From contig JALHUB010000113.1 in assembly GCA_022865685.1 (NCBI GenBank), positions 1 through 14,116 of the forward strand: a stretch of 14,116 nucleotides of DNA. Direction: 5' to 3'. The stretch's first letter is position 1; the number at the start of each line of letters is the position of its first letter. The DNA is from Dehalococcoidia bacterium (GTDB lineage Bacteria; Chloroflexota; Dehalococcoidia; DSTF01; JALHUB01). The notes under the pieces were generated by a model. That model was not told the DNA's origin and did not search any database. It saw nothing but the letters and a program-made list of their open reading frames with translations. Both the position numbers and the translations under genes were made by a program. Positions 7,061 to 14,116 of this stretch are shown one piece after another.

Positions 7061-8095
7061 TCAGAACTGCTTGAGAAAGCGCAGGTCGTTGGCGTAGAAG
7101 AGACGGATGTCTTCGATGCCGTAGCGCAGCATGCAGATGCGTTCGATTCCCAGGCCTGCGGCGAAGCCCGTGTAGCGGTCGGCGTCGTAGCCCATGTTCG
7201 AAAGGATCTCCGGGTGCACCATGCCGGAGCCCAGGACCTCGATCCATCCCTCTCCGTCGCAGGTGCGACAGCCGGCGCCGCCGCAGATCATGCAGTCGAT
7301 GGCCATCTCCGCGCCGGGCTCGACGAACGGGAAGTAGTCGCAACGGAAGCGCACCTTGCGCTCCTGGCCGAAGATGCGCTTGGCGAACTCGTACAGCGTA
7401 CCCTTCAGGTCCGAAAGGCTTATTCCCTCGTCGACGGCCAGGAGCTCGATTTGCGTCTGCATCCACTCGTGCGTCGGGTCCGTCGCCTCGTTGCGATAGC
7501 AGCGCCCCGGCACGACAACGCGGATGGGCGGCCTCGTCTTCTCCATGACCCGCACCTGGTTGGGCGAAGTGTGGGTGCGCATGACCACGTCGTACTCGCC
7601 GTCGTGCGTGATGTCGACGTAGAGGGTGTCCATCGTGTCGCGGGCGGGATGGTCCTTGCCGATGCGCAGTGCCTCGAAGTTGTAGTAGTCGGACTCGACC
7701 TCGGGCCCTTCCACGATGGAGAAGCCCATCGAGACGAACGCCGCCAGCACATCGCGCAGCGTCTGCGTCACCGGGTGCAGGCGTCCGATTCGCTTCGTAC
7801 GACCCGGCAGCGTGACGTCGAGTCTGCCGGTCTCTATGATCGCCAGCCGCTCTTTTTGAACCTGCTCCTGTCGAAGCGCCAGGGCGCTATCCAGCGCCTG
7901 CTTGAGGCTGTTGGCGGCGGCGCCCATGCGTCGGCGCTTTTCGATAGGCAGGTCGGTGAGGCCGCGGAGCACGCTCGTCAAGCGGCCCTTGCGCCCCAAC
8001 CACGTGACGCGCCAGGCTTCCAGCGACGCCTCGTCTGCGGCGGCGACAAGCTCCGCGCGGGCCTGCTCTTCGATTCTCTTCAGCTCATCGATCAT
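7061..8095 (-). CDS. pheS: Phenylalanyl-tRNA synthetase alpha subunit
   Basis: PheS carries the class II catalytic site that activates phenylalanine and transfers it to tRNA-Phe, acting with PheT. The 344-residue length is normal. An N-terminal coiled-coil tRNA-binding arm (about 1-90) precedes the catalytic domain, with HPVTQTL (107-113), the RTHTSPNQVR segment (173-182, where SPVQ is more usual), motif 2 PGRCYRNEATDPTHEWMQTQIELLAVD (196-222 region) and the motif 3 region YTGFAAGLGIERICMLRYGI (308-327), ending in DLRFLKQF. Four cysteines, C268, C271, C276 and C279, form a CxxC-x4-CxxC knuckle before GWIEVLGSGMVHP, a variant known from many bacterial PheS proteins. ATG (complement of 8093-8095) gives the conserved length; no clear Shine-Dalgarno precedes it. 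It is first in the pheS-pheT unit and has a good promoter upstream. Confidence 0.96.
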   Translation of the reverse strand: MIDELKRIEEQARAELVAAADEASLEAWRVTWLGRKGRLTSVLRGLTDLPIEKRRRMGAAANSLKQALDSALALRQEQVQKERLAIIETGRLDVTLPGRTKRIGRLHPVTQTLRDVLAAFVSMGFSIVEGPEVESDYYNFEALRIGKDHPARDTMDTLYVDITHDGEYDVVMRTHTSPNQVRVMEKTRPPIRVVVPGRCYRNEATDPTHEWMQTQIELLAVDEGISLSDLKGTLYEFAKRIFGQERKVRFRCDYFPFVEPGAEMAIDCMICGGAGCRTCDGEGWIEVLGSGMVHPEILSNMGYDADRYTGFAAGLGIERICMLRYGIEDIRLFYANDLRFLKQF

Positions 8096-8177
8096 GGGCG
8101 GTCACGCGCATCCTGTTATCGACCCCTGGGGAGAAGCGTCGCGGAATCTGGGGTAGAAGCAGCGGGCTATCGAGGCT

Positions 8178-8206
8178 ATTATGGTGTCACGGATCGACTC
8201 GGTCAA
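8178..8206 (-). promoter_or_regulatory. Predicted pheS-pheT promoter (sigma-70 type)
   Basis: On the minus strand TTGACC (complement of 8201-8206) and CATAAT (complement of 8178-8183) are exactly 17 bases apart, each five of six to consensus. Transcription would start near 8171, leaving a leader of about 75 bases. No T-box motif, Phe-rich leader peptide or terminator/antiterminator pair was seen in that leader. Confidence 0.7.
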
Positions 8207-8278
8207 CTGCGCGGACGCTAAGCGCGACTTGACGCGAAAGTCTTCTGCGACAAGGCGTCCGAATAATCACGGGGTAAG

Positions 8279-8300
8279 ATCCTGCCGTAGCCTTTAGCAC
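8279..8300 (+). repeat. Left 22-bp direct repeat flanking the lipoprotein cassette
   Basis: This 22-base sequence, beginning ATCCTGCCGTAG and ending TTTAGCAC, recurs without a mismatch and in the same direction at 10314-10335. The matching flanks then diverge (GCGACGG here, TCAACGA there). The two copies bracket one gene of atypical composition, as direct repeats made by site-specific integration or recombination would. Confidence 0.8.
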
Positions 8301-8319
8301 GCGACGGAAAGAGGCAGCG

Positions 8320-8415
8320 ATGGACGAGCGGCAACAGAGGCATTTAACGACGGTCATGAGCGGAATCTGGAGCGTCGGCAGCAGCCGTTGCAGTGACCGC
8401 CGACCCCGTTGCTAG
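8320..8415 (+). CDS. Possible 31-codon reading frame after the left repeat
   Basis: ATG at 8320-8322 is preceded by AGAGG at 8310-8314 with correct spacing, and the frame runs to TAG at 8413-8415, beginning MDERQQRHLTTVMSG. It overlaps the 3' end of the lipoprotein gene on the other strand by four bases. No family is recognised. It may be a chance frame, or the start of a gene that was truncated when the neighbouring segment arrived. Otherwise the 316-base gap between pheS and the lipoprotein gene holds only the pheS promoter, the left repeat and a hairpin. Confidence 0.2.
   Translation: MDERQQRHLTTVMSGIWSVGSSRCSDRRPRC
8374..8404 (-). terminator. Possible terminator hairpin of the lipoprotein gene
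   Basis: GTCGGC (8374-8379) and GCCGAC (8399-8404) pair around a 19-base loop that can itself form a weak stem. It lies eight bases beyond the lipoprotein stop. There is no U-tract, so termination is uncertain. Confidence 0.3.
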
Positions 8416-10145
8416 GCGGAAGACTGACCCTCAATCGTCGCCGTTGACGTCGTGGTGACGCTACCGTCCCCGTAAGTCATCGTCAGGACTTCGCTTCTAC
8501 TGAGCCCATCGGCGACGGTAGCAGCGGCGACAAGCTGAATTACGAGGAAGCAATAATCCGTTCCATATAGGCCCAGGTCTTCAGCCGCGGCGGGAGTGGC
8601 TTGCGATCCTCCGAGAGTCATGGGATTTGCGGCGGTCCAGCCAAACATATCAACGGGAGAAGATTGCAGCGTGGGGTAAGAAGTGGTGCTAAGAACGTCC
8701 CCCGTCACTTCTTCCGTCCCGGCTGGCTGCGCGTATTCCTTGGCTCTATGCCCTATCGCAGTCCATCCCGTGCCTAGGCCGTTCGCACCATCGGTGTATG
8801 CCGTAACCGAACTGATGCTCCTCTCCGGATCTGTTTCCACGTAGGCCCGGATGGGCACCCAGTAGCTATAGTTTGAGCCGCTGGACGGCCTCTCAATTGG
8901 TATATCGGGGAACGGGTTCGTGAGATTGACTACCCGGGTAGGGCTTCCCCATGAGGAAATCAGATATTTATTCGTGTCATATTGGATAACTTCGTTCGGG
9001 TAACCGTCGTCATTTGCAAGCCAAAGACGCTCGTGCGTCATGTCGCTCAACTTCGTGCGGGTCAGGGCGCTGGGAGTTGCGCCCATGTACCAGCAAGTCC
9101 ACATATACAGACCATCCCAGTCGAGGAAGGAGCCATTGCAGAGGGCATCGGGAGGACCGCACACTACCAGCTCGTGACTGGTGAAGGTGCTCAGTGGAAT
9201 AAGAAGAACCGATCCGTGGATATTGCCGCCCTCTGGTCCCAACCATAGATGCGTGCCGGAGAACGCTAAGTCGTCGGTCATGGTGCCGCAGTTGTGGTGA
9301 TAGTGAGCGACCTCCGTCAGGTCTTCACCAGAGCGGGCTAGTTTATAGGCGACATCCGGGTTGCCCGTACAGTAGATATATCCATCAGCGGCGTTGTAGC
9401 CGATGGCGTGAACGGAGCCAGTGTGAGTCAAAGCCAACCTGTCCACGAGTGCCATGTCGCTGATGCGGATTAGTAAGAACTCATCGTCAAGACCCACGTA
9501 AAGATAACTGCCATCAGTAGCAATGGAAGACGGGTACATGGCGTCCGCGGTAGTCGCAGTATATTCGTTGACTGATACCAGCGAAGGCGTCTCGTCGCTA
9601 GTGTTGAACACACTGACATAGATATGACCGAGCCCGTTAGGACCACTACTCGGGACATAGACTTTGCCACCGGTGATGCACACGCCCCATGCCTTGTTGT
9701 AACCTGTCGGCGCCGTGTAATGGGTGTGGGTGTTCGTCGCCGGGTCGAACCGGACGAGGCGGAAAGGCGTGACCATGCAGCCGATATAGGCCCGCTGTAC
9801 GTCGCTGGCCCAAGCAGAGGCATCACTATAAGCTTCACCTGTGTCCAGCGTCACCGTGCTCTTGTCGGGCGCACAGGCTCCGAGTGTATGAACCTTGCCA
9901 TTCCATTGTACCTTCCCAGGAGCCGCCGCGGGCCCGAACCAGCGTCGCCAGAAGAGCCTCTCCGGCGTAGGATTGTCTCCTTCGATGTTATGGGGCGTGG
10001 CGTTGCGGTAATCGGCGGCCTTCTGACCGTTCTTCCCCCCGCCGGCGCAGGCCGCCGCCAACACGCCGGCCAGGGTTGCGACTCCACTCAAGAATCGGCG
10101 GCGGCCCATCCGCTTGTGAAGACTCGCATGTAGGTAGTGATTCAT
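8412..10145 (-). CDS. Tat-exported lipoprotein with probable beta-propeller, function unknown
   Basis: The 577-residue protein begins with a Tat-type signal: RRRFL (15-19), a hydrophobic stretch (20-32) and a lipobox-like LAAAC with C33 as the likely lipidated residue, so it should be exported folded and anchored outside. Residues of about 80-410 show repeated strand-turn-strand blocks such as GKVYVPSS (160-167), GSYLYVGLDD (212-221), DGYIYCTGNP (254-263) and THLWLGPEGG (298-307), suggesting a six- to seven-bladed propeller of the NHL/YVTN type. The C-terminal part (about 425-577) looks like a separate beta-rich domain (VPIRAYVETDPE; CFLVIQLVAAAT). No catalytic motif is evident and the family was not recognised. 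Ten cysteines include several within the propeller. Codon use is visibly AT-richer than in the neighbours, and 22-bp direct repeats bracket it, indicating acquisition. ATG at 10145 has weak GGA nine bases upstream; M13 (10109) is an alternative just before the RR motif. Confidence 0.8.
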   Translation of the reverse strand: MNHYLHASLHKRMGRRRFLSGVATLAGVLAAACAGGGKNGQKAADYRNATPHNIEGDNPTPERLFWRRWFGPAAAPGKVQWNGKVHTLGACAPDKSTVTLDTGEAYSDASAWASDVQRAYIGCMVTPFRLVRFDPATNTHTHYTAPTGYNKAWGVCITGGKVYVPSSGPNGLGHIYVSVFNTSDETPSLVSVNEYTATTADAMYPSSIATDGSYLYVGLDDEFLLIRISDMALVDRLALTHTGSVHAIGYNAADGYIYCTGNPDVAYKLARSGEDLTEVAHYHHNCGTMTDDLAFSGTHLWLGPEGGNIHGSVLLIPLSTFTSHELVVCGPPDALCNGSFLDWDGLYMWTCWYMGATPSALTRTKLSDMTHERLWLANDDGYPNEVIQYDTNKYLISSWGSPTRVVNLTNPFPDIPIERPSSGSNYSYWVPIRAYVETDPERSISSVTAYTDGANGLGTGWTAIGHRAKEYAQPAGTEEVTGDVLSTTSYPTLQSSPVDMFGWTAANPMTLGGSQATPAAAEDLGLYGTDYCFLVIQLVAAATVADGLSRSEVLTMTYGDGSVTTTSTATIEGQSSA

Positions 10146-10174
10146 CGCAGCAGTTCCGTCCTCGGGTCGGCGTC

Positions 10175-10203
10175 AGTCTACTTATGGTGGGGTGGCTTGT
10201 CAA
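10175..10203 (-). promoter_or_regulatory. Predicted promoter of the lipoprotein gene
   Basis: On the minus strand a perfect TTGACA (complement of 10198-10203) is followed after exactly 17 bases by TAGACT (complement of 10175-10180), four of six to TATAAT. Transcription would begin near 10168 and give a leader of about 22 bases. The promoter lies inside the repeat-bounded segment, so the cassette carries its own expression signal. Confidence 0.65.
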
Positions 10204-10293
10204 GGCCAACGGTGAGTTGATTGGACACTCTATGGGTCAGGATGTGGCGAGCCGGTGTGGATTTGAGGCCAATCGACCGCGTACAATGGCAGC

Positions 10294-10320
10294 GCAGGAT
10301 CGCTTCGGAGCGCATCCTGC
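10294..10320. repeat. Hairpin overlapping the right direct repeat
   Basis: GCAGGAT (10294-10300) pairs with ATCCTGC (10314-10320), continued by CGCT/AGCG after a single-base bulge, with a TCGG loop (a C-TTCG-G tetraloop is an alternative fold). The 3' arm is the first seven bases of the 22-bp direct repeat. The left repeat copy lacks the 5' arm, so only this side can form the stem. The rest of the 220-base gap between the lipoprotein gene and tRNA-Lys holds the lipoprotein promoter and a TACAAT (10282-10287) without a clear -35. Confidence 0.65.
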
Positions 10321-10335
10321 CGTAGCCTTTAGCAC
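10314..10335 (+). repeat. Right 22-bp direct repeat flanking the lipoprotein cassette
   Basis: This is an exact copy of 8279-8300, in the same direction, 30 bases before tRNA-Lys. Recombination between the copies would remove 2035 bases, including the whole lipoprotein gene, and leave one copy between pheS and the tRNA genes. The repeat does not match the 3' end of either tRNA, so it is not a classic tRNA attachment site. Confidence 0.8.
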
Positions 10336-10365
10336 TCAACGATAGTAAGATCATTACAGGCATGC

Positions 10366-10442
10366 GGGCCGCTAGCTCAATTTGGCAGAGCAGCTGACTC
10401 TTAATCAGCAGGTTACAGGTTCGATTCCTGTGCGGCCTACCA
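10366..10442 (+). tRNA. tRNA-Lys, anticodon CTT
   Basis: The acceptor stem GGGCCGC (10366-10372) pairs with GCGGCCT (10432-10438), with a G-U pair at 1-72. Discriminator A and an encoded CCA follow. The D arm is GCTC/GAGC. The anticodon stem GCTGA/TCAGC encloses CTCTTAA, giving anticodon CTT at 10400-10402, which reads AAG. The T arm ACAGG-TTCGATT-CCTGT is standard. It lies 18 bases before tRNA-Leu on the same strand, so the two are probably one transcript. Confidence 0.97.
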
Positions 10443-10460
10443 GTGAAGGATCGCTGGTCA

Positions 10461-10545
10461 GGGGAAGTGTCGGAACTGGCAGACGAGCATGATTTAGGAT
10501 CATGTGCCGAAAGGCGTAGGGGTTCGAGTCCCCTCTTCCCCACCA
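10461..10545 (+). tRNA. tRNA-Leu, anticodon TAG
   Basis: The acceptor stem GGGGAAG (10461-10467) pairs with CTTCCCC (10535-10541), followed by discriminator A and an encoded CCA. The anticodon stem CATGA/TCATG encloses TTTAGGA, giving anticodon TAG at 10495-10497, which reads CTA. The long variable arm (TGCCGAAAGGCG) marks a class II tRNA, as expected for leucine. The T arm contains GGTTCGAGTCC. oppD starts 46 bases downstream with no terminator seen between them. Confidence 0.97.
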
Positions 10546-10591
10546 GAGTCGGGATACCGCAGCACAGCGACAGGAGATAGAGAGACCCTAC

Positions 10592-11580
<989 letters not shown>

Positions 11581-11584
<4 letters not shown>

Positions 11585-12603
11585 CTACTGAATACAGCAC
11601 CGCCATCGACACGGCGACCAGGCCCGGCAACGACAATGTGCTGATTGAGGTCAACAACCTCAAGATGTACTTCCCCGTTACTTCGGGCATCATCTTTCAA
11701 CGGAAGATAGCCGACGTCAAGGCCGTCGACGACATATCGTTCTTCATCCGCCGCGGCGAGACGCTCGGACTCGTCGGCGAGAGCGGCTGCGGCAAGTCGA
11801 CGACCGGGCGCGCTATGCTGCAACTCTACCGGCCCACCGCGGGCCAGGTCCTCTTCGACGGTCGCGACCTCTGTTGCGTCAAGGGGAACCAACTGCGACT
11901 GTTCCGCCGCAAGATGCAGATGATCTTCCAGGACCCTTATGCCTCCCTCAACCCGCGCATGAGCGTCGGCAGCATCATCGGCGAGCCGCTGGTCATCCAC
12001 AAGCTGGCGAAGGGCAAGGCACGACGCGAACGCGTGCAGGAGCTGATGCGTATCGTCGGGCTCAACCCCTACTACGCCAACCGCTATCCGCACGAGTTCA
12101 GCGGCGGCCAACGACAGCGCATCGGCGTGGCGAGGGCGCTCGCCGTCGAGCCGGACTTCATTGTCTGCGACGAGCCGGTGTCCGCCCTCGACGTCTCTAT
12201 CCAGGCGCAGATCATCAACCTGCTGGAGGACCTCCAGGAGAAGTTCGGGCTGACCTACCTGTTCATCGCCCACGACCTCTCCGTCGTGCGTCACATCAGC
12301 GACCGTGTCGTGGTAATGTATCTGGGGAAGCTGATGGAGCTATCCGGCCGGCTGGAGCTCTACGAGAACCCGCTGCACCCCTATACAAAGGCGCTGCTGT
12401 CGGCGGTGCCCATACCGGATCCCGTCGTCGAGGCGAAACGAGAGCGCATCATCCTCACCGGCGACGTGCCCAGCCCGCTGTTCCCGCCGTCGGGGTGCGT
12501 CTTCCACACGCGCTGCCCGCTCGTGACTGACGAGTGCCGCGAGCACATCCCCGAGTGGCGCGAGAAATCGCCGGACCACTGGGTCGCCTGCTGGCGCGTC
12601 TAG
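11581..12603 (+). CDS. oppF: Oligopeptide/dipeptide ABC importer ATPase, OppF/DppF type
   Basis: This is the second ATPase of the importer, forming a heterodimer with OppD. The 340-residue protein starts at the ATG that overlaps the oppD stop (ATGA at 11581-11584), a hallmark of translational coupling. The open frame extends upstream to 11449, but that part lies inside oppD and has no family similarity. A short extra N-terminal tail (1-18) precedes LIEVNNLKMYFPV. Walker A GESGCGKST is at 66-74, the Q-loop Q117 in FQDPYASLNP, the signature FSGGQRQR at 173-180, Walker B FIVCDEPVSALD at 193-204 and the H-loop H231. The C-terminal domain has NPLHPYTKALL (263-273) and four cysteines (C306, C312, C319, C337) matching the OppD pattern. 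It is followed by a 118-base gap before lepA with no convincing terminator. Confidence 0.93.
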
Positions 12604-12683
12604 CCGTTGCCTGGCGCTGCTTCCAGAGCTTTCCGCGTGAAGGCCACTTCAAGTCGCGTGCCCTCGAATCGCAGCCCGCCAAA

Positions 12684-12712
12684 TTGAACCGCCTAATCGG
12701 CTATGCTACCAT
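12684..12712 (+). promoter_or_regulatory. Predicted lepA promoter, very close to the start codon
   Basis: TTGAAC (12684-12689) and TACCAT (12707-12712) are 17 bases apart, each four of six to consensus. TATGCT at 12702-12707 is an alternative -10, identical to the hexamer seen before hisS and rel. Either choice puts the transcription start only about 3-8 bases before ATG at 12722, and no Shine-Dalgarno is present in between, which points to a leaderless or near-leaderless mRNA. Confidence 0.45.
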
Positions 12713-12721
12713 CGATAAGAC

Positions 12722-14116
<1,395 letters not shown>

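Noticed and set aside
8096..8300. T-box or Phe leader-peptide control of pheS
   Set aside because: No T-box consensus, Phe-rich short frame or terminator/antiterminator pair was found in the leader.
10314..10442. Direct repeats as a tRNA-Lys attachment site for an integrative element
   Set aside because: The repeat lies upstream of the tRNA and does not match its 3' end, and no integrase gene is present.

Overview
The window comes from a high-GC bacterial chromosome carrying mainly housekeeping genes. The gene set and protein style (GC-rich codons, a HisRS insertion rich in cysteines, a PheS with a CxxC...CxxC insert, Tat-exported lipoprotein, a possible leaderless gene) would fit an uncultured Chloroflexota/Dehalococcoidia-type organism, but that placement is a weak inference; no marker here settles it.

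Layout. (1) 1-1836, minus strand: the 5' part of prfA (release factor 1, cut by the window edge) preceded by hisS, with a hairpin terminator/attenuator between them. (2) 1837-2012: a divergent intergenic region with a hisS promoter and a 12-bp perfect palindrome. (3) 2013-4397, plus strand: a bifunctional-type rel/spoT gene, then an overlooked 53-codon gene for a two-helix membrane protein with a very strong ribosome binding site. (4) 4398-4528: convergent intergenic region made of hairpins. (5) 4529-8095, minus strand: pheS-pheT, both subunits of Phe-tRNA synthetase, transcribed from a near-consensus promoter at 8178-8206. Between them is a second, diverged copy of the first 21 codons of pheT, fused to a palindromic element and ending in an ATGA overlap with the real pheT. 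(6) About 8279-10335: a segment bounded by perfect 22-bp direct repeats, holding one AT-richer gene for a Tat-exported lipoprotein with a probable beta-propeller, with its own TTGACA-17-TAGACT promoter. It lies just upstream of tRNA genes and looks like an inserted cassette. (7) 10366-10545: tRNA-Lys(CTT) and tRNA-Leu(TAG). (8) 10592-12603: oppD-oppF, two coupled ATPases of a peptide ABC importer, without permease or binding-protein genes in the window. (9) 12722 to the end: the first 465 codons of lepA (EF4), with no Shine-Dalgarno and a promoter-like -10 element only about 9 bases before the start.

Functionally, most genes serve translation (HisRS, PheRS, two tRNAs, RF1, EF4), its stringent-response control (Rel) and peptide uptake (OppDF). 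No CRISPR array, complete insertion sequence, integrase or obvious defence system is present. The most notable features are the pheT start duplication, the direct-repeat-flanked lipoprotein cassette, the small membrane protein gene behind rel, and the different palindromes placed in most intergenic gaps.
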